Below, piece after piece: positions 1 to 6,969 of a DNA stretch of 64,000 nt; the first letter of the stretch is position 1, and the number at the start of each line of letters is the position of its first letter. This DNA is from Streptococcus cristatus (GTDB taxonomy: Bacteria; Bacillota; Bacilli; Lactobacillales; Streptococcaceae): positions 1-64,000 of the forward strand of contig NZ_RJPS01000004.1 in the NCBI RefSeq assembly GCF_003943505.1, given 5' to 3'. A program made the position numbers and the translations under genes. The notes beneath the pieces are model-generated. The model had not been told where the DNA came from. It searched no databases and saw nothing but the letters and a program-made list of their open reading frames with translations.

Positions 1-2
1 AA

Positions 3-173
3 GACAATGACCCTGCAATCAAACGGCAGAAAAGAAAAGAGGATATGAAGCAAGTCCTAAATACTGACGACATATTAACTATGGACTATGATCATCAAAA
101 ATTTATTGTTAGAACTTTGATTAACAAGGTCCAGGTTACAGCCGAGGACATTGTCATTAAGTGGAGAATTTAG
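3..173 (+). CDS. C-terminal end of a large serine recombinase/integrase (partial)
   Basis: An open frame enters from the left edge and stops at TAG 171-173, giving 56 residues. It is rich in charged residues, contains DDILTMDYDHQKFIVRTLI and ends in VTAEDIVIKWRI. This pattern, a helix followed by short strands ending in 'I.I.W', is typical of the last residues of large serine recombinases of streptococcal prophages and ICEs. The catalytic N-terminal domain is outside the window. It points at, and stops about 60 bp from, a comGC gene that is cut in two, which fits the integrase gene lying next to the attachment site of its own element. The family call rests on pattern memory of the C-terminus and on this context. 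Confidence 0.7.
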   Translation, partial: DNDPAIKRQKRKEDMKQVLNTDDILTMDYDHQKFIVRTLINKVQVTAEDIVIKWRI

Positions 174-249
174 AGAATTTTACTAACCATCATTCAAATC
201 AAGGTGTCTTGTTATCTTACATATTGAAGAATTTTACTATCCATCATTT
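174..249. repeat. Probable attachment-site (att) region with a 22-bp imperfect direct repeat
   Basis: Two copies of a 22-bp sequence (174-195 and 228-249) differ at two positions. Both begin AGAATTTTACTA and continue CCATCATT after one variable base. The right copy runs into comGC codons (CCATCATTTCCACC is the complement of GGTGGAAATGATGG), so the junction between element and host lies within it. The left copy sits directly behind the recombinase stop codon. Serine integrases leave only a very short core at the junction, so the exact crossover cannot be placed from one end. Confidence 0.6.
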
Positions 250-295
250 CCACCAGAGTGAAGGCTTTGACCTTCAAAGCTTTTAATTTTTTCAT
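212..295 (-). pseudogene. comGC: comGC (comYC) major competence pilin, truncated by insertion
   Basis: Translation from ATG 293-295 gives MKKLKALKVKAFTLVEMM, the type IV prepilin leader of ComGC/ComYC with its cleavage site before FTLVE. The frame then leaves the family sequence and continues as DSKILQYVR before a stop at 212-214. Normal ComGC proteins are about 100 residues with a long hydrophobic helix directly after FTLVEM; here that helix is missing. The start overlaps the comGB stop (ATGA), the normal operon arrangement. The break coincides with the att-like repeat next to a serine recombinase gene, so the gene was split by integration of a mobile element. ComGC is the main pilus subunit for DNA uptake, so transformation is expected to be lost while the element stays in place. 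Confidence 0.82.
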
Positions 296-1308
296 AATTG
301 AATCTCCATATTTTGATAAATTGGCAGCAACATAGCTGCATAAAGTAAAACGATAACAAGGGCGACAAAGACAAAAACGAGAGGCTGAATCAAATTCATA
401 GCACGATTGATTCTCAGGAAAAACTCTTCCCAAGTCTTTTCGGCATACAGCTCCAATTCATCACCCAATTTGGACTTGACCTCGCCGTATTCGATGATGA
501 GAGCCAGCTCTTTCTTAAAGAAGGGATAGGTGCCGACCTTCTCGGCGTAGCCTTGACCCGCACCCAGAGCCGTCTCCAAGTCTCGTCCCAGCTCCTGAAA
601 GAGCTGAGAAGGCTGGTCCTGCATGATGAGAAAGATCTGGCTCAATTCCAGCCCTTGCCCAATCATATTGCCCCATTCACGCGCATAGTAGGCCGTCAGA
701 TAGGCTCGCACTAAGGCGCCAACAAAAGGAAACTTGGCCAAACGACTGAAAAATCTCATCTTAGAGCTCTTGCGATAATAGAACCAGCCACCGCAAATCA
801 GCAAGCAAATCACCAAAACGCATCCCAGAAAGATCTGCGGTAGGTAATGAATGAACTGAGTAGCCATATTTTGACTATCCAGCTGAGGCAGGAGATAGTT
901 ACGCAAGCCCAGCATAATCAGCACTAGAAACCCAAGCAGCATCAGGGGATAAGTCCCCACCTCAATCAATTTCTTACGGACCTTGGATAGATTTTCCAGA
1001 TAATCTTCGATTTTACCCAAACTAAGATTTAGATTCCCATGCAACTCTGACAAAGATAGCTGGGTAACCACATTATCGGAAAAGCCCAAACGCTTCATAA
1101 TCTGAGAAAATGACTGACCCGCAGCCAAACCCGAACGCATTTCTGCGACATAGGCCTCTTCTAAAAGGGCACTCCGCCGCAGGAAATCAACAATCTCCGC
1201 CAGATGAAAACCACTGGTAAAGAGATTGCGGAACAGCTCGATAATCTTCTTTTGCTTAGGCGTAGATAATTTTTTCCGCCTGCCTTTGATCAGCTGTGAT
1301 ATGTCCAT
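292..1308 (-). CDS. comGB: ComGB/ComYB, inner-membrane platform protein of the competence pilus
   Basis: This is a GspF/PilC-type polytopic membrane protein that anchors assembly of the DNA-uptake pilus. The chosen start gives 338 residues beginning MDISQLIKGRRKK, the length and start I recall for the pneumococcal homologue CglB. Two T2SSF domains are visible (about 20-140 and 220-335), with membrane segments near 135-160, 175-195 and 305-330. A longer frame from TTG 1377 has a good AGGAGGT-like sequence in front, but that sequence encodes a glycine run of ComGA and would require a 122-bp overlap. The gene overlaps comGA upstream by 53 bp and comGC downstream by 4 bp, so all belong to one late-competence operon. 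Confidence 0.9.
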   Translation of the reverse strand: MDISQLIKGRRKKLSTPKQKKIIELFRNLFTSGFHLAEIVDFLRRSALLEEAYVAEMRSGLAAGQSFSQIMKRLGFSDNVVTQLSLSELHGNLNLSLGKIEDYLENLSKVRKKLIEVGTYPLMLLGFLVLIMLGLRNYLLPQLDSQNMATQFIHYLPQIFLGCVLVICLLICGGWFYYRKSSKMRFFSRLAKFPFVGALVRAYLTAYYAREWGNMIGQGLELSQIFLIMQDQPSQLFQELGRDLETALGAGQGYAEKVGTYPFFKKELALIIEYGEVKSKLGDELELYAEKTWEEFFLRINRAMNLIQPLVFVFVALVIVLLYAAMLLPIYQNMEIQL

Positions 1309-2197
1309 CTGCAAAAAGCTGGTCAATCTGCTGGTTCCAGAGACTGGCTTCATGCTGTTGATAGTCTTGGTTGACAAAGTCGATCACACCTCCTCCCCCG
1401 ATTAAGCGCTGATAACAGACGCCCTGTAACACCATGCGCAACTCATCCTCACTGACACCCAGCTCCAGCAGGCGCTCATACACTCCGCGAATGCTCTTAG
1501 CATGAATGGTCGAAAAGACCGTGGCTCCTGTCAAACTAGCTCTTACCACCGCACGAGCCGTTTCTTGGTCGCGGATTTCTCCGATAATCAAGAGATCCGG
1601 CCTGTGGCGCAGAGACAGCTTGATGAGGCTATCGTAGGTCATGCCGATGGTTTCATTCAGCTGAAGCTGGAGCATATTTTCCTGCTTGATTTCCACAGGG
1701 TCTTCGATAGACATGACCTGTTGCTGCCCAAATCTCATCTGGGCCAGCTGGTGCATCAGCGTCGTCTTTCCACTGCCAACTGGCCCTGAAAACAAATAAA
1801 GGCCACGAGAATTTACTTTTTTACGAAGATCAGGCAGATTGTCAAACCAGAAACGCAGCTCACGCTCCTCATCGTGTAGTAGACGAATAACCAGGCTCTC
1901 ATAGCCACGGTAATCGCCGACAGTTGATAGACGAAGCGAGACCGTCACATCTCCACAATCATAATCGCAGGAGCCTAGCTGGCTACGCCTCTTCTCCCCG
2001 ACATTCATCCCCGAGACAAACTTAAAATGGCTGATGACTGACGATAATAAATCAAAATCATAGGTCTGAATGAAGCGCCTCTCATCACCCACCCGCATAT
2101 AGAGCTCGTAACAGGAGCTCTTGGGAATCAGATAGACATCTTGAGCTGCTTCCTGCCTGGCCAATTGAATCATTTCCTTTGCAATTTTTTGAACCAT
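1256..2197 (-). CDS. comGA: ComGA/ComYA, competence pilus assembly ATPase
   Basis: This 313-residue GspE/PilB-family secretion ATPase is the first gene of the late competence operon and powers assembly of the transformation pilus at the cytoplasmic side of the membrane. The Walker A motif GPVGSGKT is at residues 138-145. The Asp box around SIEDPVE, a Walker B region RPDLLIIGEIRD and a His box (TIHA) follow. A ribosome site AGGAGG lies 5 bp before ATG. A SigX box lies 19 bp upstream, so expression is expected only during competence. The gene is intact, unlike comGC further down the operon. Confidence 0.93.
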   Translation of the reverse strand: MVQKIAKEMIQLARQEAAQDVYLIPKSSCYELYMRVGDERRFIQTYDFDLLSSVISHFKFVSGMNVGEKRRSQLGSCDYDCGDVTVSLRLSTVGDYRGYESLVIRLLHDEERELRFWFDNLPDLRKKVNSRGLYLFSGPVGSGKTTLMHQLAQMRFGQQQVMSIEDPVEIKQENMLQLQLNETIGMTYDSLIKLSLRHRPDLLIIGEIRDQETARAVVRASLTGATVFSTIHAKSIRGVYERLLELGVSEDELRMVLQGVCYQRLIGGGGVIDFVNQDYQQHEASLWNQQIDQLFADGHITADQRQAEKIIYA

Positions 2198-2215
2198 AAG
2201 TCCTCCTCACCTTAC

Positions 2216-2223
2216 TATTCGCA
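2216..2223 (-). promoter_or_regulatory. SigX (ComX) cin-box for comGA-comGB-comGC
   Basis: The minus strand reads TGCGAATA, one base off the streptococcal cin-box TACGAATA, behind a T-rich tract and 19 bp before the comGA start. This is the normal position for a late competence promoter. The T-rich tract doubles as the tail of the terminator of the upstream gene. Confidence 0.85.
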
Positions 2224-2232
2224 CAAAATGAG

Positions 2233-2270
2233 AAAAAATAAAAAAAGAATGAAGAAATTTTCTCCATTCT
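2233..2270 (-). terminator. Rho-independent terminator of the DUF1033 gene
   Basis: Arms 2246-2257 and 2259-2270 form a 12-bp stem with one wobble pair. On the minus strand it is followed by a run of T and TATTTTTT. It separates the DUF1033 gene from the competence operon. Confidence 0.75.
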
Positions 2271-2282
2271 TTGACTTTTATC

Positions 2283-2654
2283 CTACCTAGCCCGCACTTT
2301 AATTTTGCAAATACGGTGTTTTTCAGTGGCATTTTGTTTGCGGTAGCCTGGACGATACTTGCTCTTGGGGATCTTACTTTCATTTTCTAACAAAAGCAGG
2401 GAGTGGTATTGCTGAATATCTTCATTGCACTCCTCACACCAACGTTGATCGGCCGGATCCCAGAAAATCGTCATAAGATCACTGCGGCTTTTATAAAGTG
2501 GCGATGCTTGAGACATCTCTAGCCAGCGGTATTTATAGTATTTGAGGGCGGTATAATAATCATCGAAATACCTTTTTTCAATGATATCGTCCTCCCAACC
2601 GTCTAAAAACCACCAGGGCTCATAATCGCCATACATTTCTATTACGCTGTACAT
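2283..2654 (-). CDS. DUF1033 family protein
   Basis: This 123-residue cytoplasmic protein is rich in Tyr and Trp at the N-terminus (MYSVIEMYGDYEPWWFLDGW) and basic at the C-terminus (RHRICKIKVRAR-like end). It matches the DUF1033 family, which sits just upstream of the comG operon in many streptococci. The function is unknown. A CEEC motif around residue 83 could bind metal or form a disulfide, but this is only an observation. It ends in its own terminator, so it is probably not co-transcribed with comGA. Confidence 0.8.
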   Translation of the reverse strand: MYSVIEMYGDYEPWWFLDGWEDDIIEKRYFDDYYTALKYYKYRWLEMSQASPLYKSRSDLMTIFWDPADQRWCEECNEDIQQYHSLLLLENESKIPKSKYRPGYRKQNATEKHRICKIKVRAR

Positions 2655-2788
2655 ACCTGTCCCCTTTTGTATCCTATATTATATATAAAATTCTTTGATA
2701 ATGAAACTATTTTGCTCGTCGGCTCTATAATAGTTCGTTTTCCATCAAAGAAAAGCAAAGAAACAAAAGGGAGTGTCGCTTTTTGTGC

Positions 2789-4057
2789 TTATTTCCAATT
2801 CAGATGCACATGCTCTTTCATTTCCTTATAGGCCGTATCAATCCGATCTTTGGTCGCCTGATCCAGCTGATTGCGATATTTTCCACCCTCGATGAAATCT
2901 TCCAAGATCAGGGTTTGATAAGTGTAAAGCGGGTAACCCTCTGGTGAGTAAGTTCCCTTTTCCACACGGCTAACCCAGCTTGGATGTGCCTGAGCTGTTT
3001 TGATAATGGTCCCCTTATCCGTCTTTTCAATGGTCACATCCATCAAGACACCACGCTCGGTCCACTCAGCCGTATCCACACCAGCCATGGTTTCAATCCG
3101 CTGATTGGAGATAAAATTCCCCATGGAATAGATAATCAACTTCTTCTGCCCATCTTTTTCAAGAATTTCTGAAGGTTGCACCACGTGCGGATGCCCACCA
3201 AAAATGATGTCCGCTCCCCAGTCCACCATCTTGTGGTAGAGCTCTACCTGCTCCTCATTTGGCTCCAGCTGGTATTCGATTCCCGTCTGTGGCATGACTA
3301 CTGTAATGTCCGCTTCTTTCTCCGCCTGCTCAATCTCTGCCTTCATCTTGTCCTCATCAAAGGTCGATAGGTGATGATCAATCTCCTTCTGACTGAGATT
3401 GGACTCCAGGCCATTAAAACCATAGGAGTAAGCCAGAATCGCAATCTTGATACCTTTTACCTCTTTGATCAGGATAGGCGATTTATCCCTATTCTTGTGA
3501 GTATAGACACCGACTGGGCTAATCCCGTGATCCTCAAAGGCTTTGGCAGTCGTAAAGACTCCCTCAAGCCCTGAGTCTAGGATGTGATTATGGGCCAGAT
3601 CCACCACTTGGTAGCCAGCATCTTTGATGGCGGGCACAACAGCCTCTGGAGCATTGAAAAGCGGATAGCCTCCCAAAGGATAGTCTGAGCGAATGGTCCC
3701 TTCAAAATCTCCCAAGACCAAATCTCCTTGCTGGAGCCAGTCCTTGACATAGGTGAAATTTTCCGAAAAATCATAGCTACCATCAGCTTTTTGGGCACTC
3801 ATATAAAGCCCATCATGGTACAAAAGGTCCCCATTAGCCATAATGCGAACCGTTTTCGAGTCGGTTTTCTTTCCTGATAGCGAGGAGGATTTAGGAGCAT
3901 CTTTAGCAGCATTCCCACTGCTTCCCTTTGGCATCCCCATGATGCTTTGGAAGAATAAAATGACAGTCGCTGATACAAATACCGCTCCCAGCAGGGCAAG
4001 GATAAAGGCACGGTTACTTGGTGCTGCTTGTCGCTTGATTTCAGATCTTTTCTCCAT
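2789..4057 (-). CDS. CapA family surface protein (poly-gamma-glutamate synthesis-like, metallophosphatase fold)
   Basis: A 422-residue protein with a single N-terminal membrane anchor (about 18-40, FILALLGAVFVSATVILFF) after a basic stretch, so the bulk is extracellular. The CapA domain (about 68-330) has NGDLLYHDG, GDFEGT, AHNHILDSG, and GGHPHVVQP with IYSMGNF, the set expected for calcineurin-like CapA proteins. Some members help polymerise or export poly-gamma-glutamate, but no capB, capC or capD homologue lies nearby, so that role is not supported here; many streptococci carry this gene alone. A ribosome site GGAGG precedes the ATG. The nearest upstream feature is a 177-bp repeat element. 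Confidence 0.85.
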   Translation of the reverse strand: MEKRSEIKRQAAPSNRAFILALLGAVFVSATVILFFQSIMGMPKGSSGNAAKDAPKSSSLSGKKTDSKTVRIMANGDLLYHDGLYMSAQKADGSYDFSENFTYVKDWLQQGDLVLGDFEGTIRSDYPLGGYPLFNAPEAVVPAIKDAGYQVVDLAHNHILDSGLEGVFTTAKAFEDHGISPVGVYTHKNRDKSPILIKEVKGIKIAILAYSYGFNGLESNLSQKEIDHHLSTFDEDKMKAEIEQAEKEADITVVMPQTGIEYQLEPNEEQVELYHKMVDWGADIIFGGHPHVVQPSEILEKDGQKKLIIYSMGNFISNQRIETMAGVDTAEWTERGVLMDVTIEKTDKGTIIKTAQAHPSWVSRVEKGTYSPEGYPLYTYQTLILEDFIEGGKYRNQLDQATKDRIDTAYKEMKEHVHLNWK

Positions 4058-4117
4058 TTTGCCAACCTCCGTATTACTTATATTTTATCATAAATTATTC
4101 CCCCAAGGGAATAAAAA

Positions 4118-4294
4118 AAGAGTCTGGGACAAAAGTCCTAGCCTCTCAATTGTCTTTGGGTTGTCGAGCAAGACGCAGTGGTCGAGTGGGCTCTACTACG
4201 CTGATTTCATCAGCTTTTACAGCCCTACTCAACTGTGCGGAGGTGGGACGACGAACTCGAATTCTAAGCAATTACCGATTTCTGTCCCACTCTC
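4118..4294 (+). repeat. TGGGACA-ended inverted-repeat element, copy 1 (type A core)
   Basis: An element of about 177 bp begins AAAGAGTCTGGGACAAAAG and ends in the inverted form CTGTCCCACTCTC. Inside are a hairpin GCTGATTTCATCAGC and a larger pair GAGTGGGCT/AGCCCTACTC. Near-identical copies lie at 26913-27095 (same orientation) and 43132-43309 (inverted). The right end is 6 bp from the stop codon of the ORF at 4301-4528, so it may also terminate transcription. No transposase is encoded, which is the form of a miniature, non-autonomous element. Confidence 0.8.
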
Positions 4295-4300
4295 TAAATA

Positions 4301-4528
4301 TCAGGCCGAGCTCGGCATCAAGGACTGCAAATACCAGCGGTAGGCCGCCCGATAATGATAGGCATTAAAAAACTTCATCTCCCCGATATCGTAGCGCATC
4401 AGGTAGTAAATCAGATAGCGCAGATGCAGGCTTTCCCACTCCGTGCTAGCCTTTTGACAATGAGCATACTCAGCCTCAAGCTCCCCATAGTAATCTCTGA
4501 ATTGATTATAAATTGCTTGAATTTCCAT
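4301..4528 (-). CDS. Small hypothetical protein, 75 aa
   Basis: The frame begins MEIQAIYNQFRDYYGELE and is rich in Tyr and aromatic residues (HYRAAYRWYLQSL) without a signal peptide or membrane segment. A GGAG sequence lies 6 bp before the ATG and the composition looks like a real small helical protein. I do not recognise a family. The final residues (MPSSA) lie next to the end of the repeat element, so the natural C-terminus may have been altered by that insertion. It stands alone, behind an inverted repeat at 4541-4573. Confidence 0.55.
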   Translation of the reverse strand: MEIQAIYNQFRDYYGELEAEYAHCQKASTEWESLHLRYLIYYLMRYDIGEMKFFNAYHYRAAYRWYLQSLMPSSA

Positions 4529-4540
4529 TATAACTCCAAT

Positions 4541-4573
4541 CTTTTTGCTTTAACACTAGTTTAACGCAAAAAG
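4541..4573. repeat. 13-bp inverted repeat upstream of the 75-aa ORF
   Basis: Arms CTTTTTGCTTTAA (4541-4553) and TTAACGCAAAAAG (4561-4573) pair with one mismatch around a 7-base loop. It lies 13 bp upstream of the ORF start and has no T-run in either direction typical of a strong terminator, so an operator or leader hairpin is more likely. Confidence 0.5.
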
Positions 4574-4646
4574 AAGAGTATTAGGGGCAAGAATCGTATC
4601 CTGTCTCATTTAAGAGCCAAAAGGTAGAGCACGTCACTAGGAAATG

Positions 4647-4676
4647 ACATTTCAGGGAATATTTTTGACATTTGGG
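4647..4676 (+). promoter_or_regulatory. ComE-like direct repeat (orphan)
   Basis: ACATTTCAG (4647-4655) and ACATTTGGG (4668-4676) are separated by exactly 12 bp. ComE, the response regulator of early competence and bacteriocin genes in this group, binds two 9-bp direct repeats of about this form with a 12-bp gap. A possible -10, GATAAT, is at 4699-4704, though it is closer to the repeat than I would expect. No gene follows on the plus strand before the end of galE. The match is by eye. Confidence 0.35.
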
Positions 4677-4835
4677 AGTTTTGGGAAGTAACCTTTTTGA
4701 TAATCATTTACGATTAAATACTTTACTATGTTGAAATTTAGAAGTAGCTAATATTTTAGGGCGATAATGAAATACAATCGCTCTAACTCATAACTTGAAA
4801 TAAGAATGACTTATTAGACAACCTAACCTCTCACT

Positions 4836-5858
4836 CTACTTTTTTACTTCATAACCATTTGGATTTAGTCTTTGCCATCTCCATGAGTCCCGTACCATAT
4901 CCTGTAGATTTTTTTCGGCTTTCCATCCTAAGACAAGATATGCCTTATTAGGATCTGCATAACAAGTAGCCACATCTCCAGGACGACGTTCCTTGATTAC
5001 ATAAGGAATCTTGACTCCATTTTCACATTCAAAAGCCTTAACCATATCCAAAACGCTATAGCCAGTCCCAGTTCCAAGGTTGAAAACAGCTGTTCCCTTA
5101 TGTTCTAAATTATGCTTCACAGCTAAAACATGACCTTTTGCTAAATCTAACACATGAATATAGTCTCGCACACCTGTACCATCATGTGTATCATAGTCAT
5201 TACCAAAAATACTAAGTTCCTGCAATTTACCAACTGCAACCTGAGTGATATAGGGCATCAGATTATTAGGGATTCCATTTGGAGCCTCCCCAATTAAACC
5301 TGACTCATGGGCTCCAATAGGATTAAAATAACGAAGATTCGTCACAGACCAATCTGGATTTGCAGCAGCAACATCTGTTAGAATTTGCTCCATCATCAAC
5401 TTCGTATATCCATAAGGATTTGTCGCTGAAGTCGGCAAATCCTCTGTCAATGGTGAAATATTATCCATTCCATAAACTGTAGCACTAGAACTAAAGATAA
5501 TATGCTTTACATCATATTTCTTCATCACATTGAGAAGGGATATAGTACCACCAACATTATTGTCATAATATTTTAGTGGTTCTTGCACAGACTCACCAAC
5601 CGCCTTATAAGCCGCAAAATGAATCACTGCATCAATATGATTTTGCTCAAATACCTGACTCATAAACTTTTTATCTGCAATAGAACCTTGATAAAAAGGA
5701 ACCGTCACACCTGTAATAGTTTTTAATCTATCTAAGACCTGAAGCGAACTATTTGAAAAATCATCTACAACTACAACATCATAACCACTTTTTAATAACT
5801 CTACTACTGTGTGGCTACCGATATAACCTGTACCACCTGTGACTAAAATTTGTGTCAT
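4836..5858 (-). CDS. galE: UDP-glucose 4-epimerase GalE
   Basis: A 340-residue short-chain dehydrogenase-type epimerase that interconverts UDP-Glc and UDP-Gal (and possibly the N-acetyl forms). The NAD site GGTGYIG is at residues 8-14, the catalytic SSSATVYG and YGYTK follow near 122-155, and NLRYFNPIGAHESG is present. It is the last gene of the polysaccharide operon, 31 bp after a galactofuranosyltransferase-like gene, and so most likely supplies galactose-type donors for the polymer. A second galE of the Leloir pathway may exist elsewhere. Confidence 0.95.
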   Translation of the reverse strand: MTQILVTGGTGYIGSHTVVELLKSGYDVVVVDDFSNSSLQVLDRLKTITGVTVPFYQGSIADKKFMSQVFEQNHIDAVIHFAAYKAVGESVQEPLKYYDNNVGGTISLLNVMKKYDVKHIIFSSSATVYGMDNISPLTEDLPTSATNPYGYTKLMMEQILTDVAAANPDWSVTNLRYFNPIGAHESGLIGEAPNGIPNNLMPYITQVAVGKLQELSIFGNDYDTHDGTGVRDYIHVLDLAKGHVLAVKHNLEHKGTAVFNLGTGTGYSVLDMVKAFECENGVKIPYVIKERRPGDVATCYADPNKAYLVLGWKAEKNLQDMVRDSWRWQRLNPNGYEVKK

Positions 5859-5889
5859 AAGTTTATCCCTTCCCTTCGTAATACCAATC

Positions 5890-6942
5890 TTACTTCAATT
5901 TTGATAATGCAACCCTCAAATATTGCCCTTGCCGAAGTCTACTACCAATCTGTTTAGCATTTTCTAACATTTCTTTGTATTGCTCTTCTGACAAGATATC
6001 TAAATTTTCTTTTAAATCAGAGAGAGAAGAAACAGCTAGACCACACTGTTTATCTATCACAAAGTGAGCCAGAGCTGACTCTTCCCAAACAACTACAGGG
6101 AAGCCTGCCGCCAAGTACAGCGAAGCCTTGTGTGAGTTGTTAAAACGCAGATAATTTCCGTAAGAACCTTGGCAGGTCTCAGAGCTATCCCCATCCCACA
6201 CCAAACCAAAACTACCTTCAAGGGCAGCTGGAAGGTCATCTGGCATAAAGGAGCCATAGTAAGTGGTGTTTTCTAGAGCGCGACTTTCATCGTAGCCAAC
6301 TCCGTACAAATTGTAGGCTGGCTGATCAGGCAAGTTATAAAGATAACCCGATTTTGTTGGGATCAAATTTCCAGCAACAATTATTGCTTGTTCTTTTTGA
6401 GGTGCTGCTTTTTCCTCAAAGTTTGGAATCAAATAGTCAAAAATCTCTAAACTGACCATCTTATCTGCTGGTATACCTTGGCTTGTCAAAGCCTTTTTCA
6501 TGATATCGTTATGAACGATAATTCCATCTGCTGACATTAGAGCTCTCTTTTCTTGGAGAAAGTTTCTTAAACGATGTCTCCATTTTACATTCGAACCTGC
6601 TGCATGACGCAACGTTTCAACATCATGGATCAAAAGATAGAATTTGGCTCCTCTTTTTTGCGCATGCTTGATGAGTTGCGAAATGAAAAATGTATGGTGA
6701 ATAATCGGGAACTGGATCACCAATTCATCCCCAGAGCTCAACTGATCAAACACAGCCTTGGTTGCAAAATATTTGTATTGCTGTGCTTTAAAGAAATTCA
6801 TCTTATACCAATTTTCAACCTTGAGCTCCAATCCCTTATAACCTTCTGAAATCAGAATGGCTTCCACGTCATTTCGTGCCTTATTCCCTGCATTCTTTTC
6901 GTGTGCATTATGCAGAAATGAATCCTTCAGATAATACTTCAC
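5890..6942 (-). CDS. Probable beta-galactofuranosyltransferase (Gtf3/Galf-transferase family)
   Basis: 350 residues, GTG start with GGGAGAAAAG just upstream. The protein has two Rossmann halves. Conserved pieces include IQFPIIHHTFF, FYLLIHDVETLR, GIIVHNDIMKKAL, and a donor-site segment around GLVWDGDSSETCQGSYG, with NNSHKASLYLAAGFPVVVW. These fit the family that includes beta-1,6-galactofuranosyltransferases of oral streptococcal receptor polysaccharides and Gtf3 glucosyltransferases. Lying directly after glf, which makes UDP-Galf, the Galf role is favoured. The linkage cannot be told from sequence. Confidence 0.75.
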   Translation of the reverse strand: MKYYLKDSFLHNAHEKNAGNKARNDVEAILISEGYKGLELKVENWYKMNFFKAQQYKYFATKAVFDQLSSGDELVIQFPIIHHTFFISQLIKHAQKRGAKFYLLIHDVETLRHAAGSNVKWRHRLRNFLQEKRALMSADGIIVHNDIMKKALTSQGIPADKMVSLEIFDYLIPNFEEKAAPQKEQAIIVAGNLIPTKSGYLYNLPDQPAYNLYGVGYDESRALENTTYYGSFMPDDLPAALEGSFGLVWDGDSSETCQGSYGNYLRFNNSHKASLYLAAGFPVVVWEESALAHFVIDKQCGLAVSSLSDLKENLDILSEEQYKEMLENAKQIGSRLRQGQYLRVALSKLK

Positions 6943-6969
6943 CTTTTCTCCCCTTTACCTGTGTTCTTC

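Larger units (their letters stand above)
4529..4835. other. 307-bp intergenic region between the 75-aa ORF and galE
   Basis: It holds the inverted repeat at 4541-4573 and a ComE-like direct repeat at 4647-4676. Below galE on the minus strand there is a weak hairpin (AATAAG/CTTATT near 4798-4814). No ORF longer than ten codons with a ribosome site was found on the plus strand downstream of the ComE-like site. Confidence 0.5.

Noticed and set aside
1308-1377. Longer comGB reading from TTG 1377 with an AGGAGGT-like sequence upstream
   Set aside because: The putative ribosome site encodes a glycine run of ComGA and the extra 23 residues are not family-like.
4150-4368. Plus-strand frame of 72 codons in the type A element, also open in copy 3
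   Set aside because: It is an open stretch inside a palindromic repeat, has no ribosome site and its end differs between copies.
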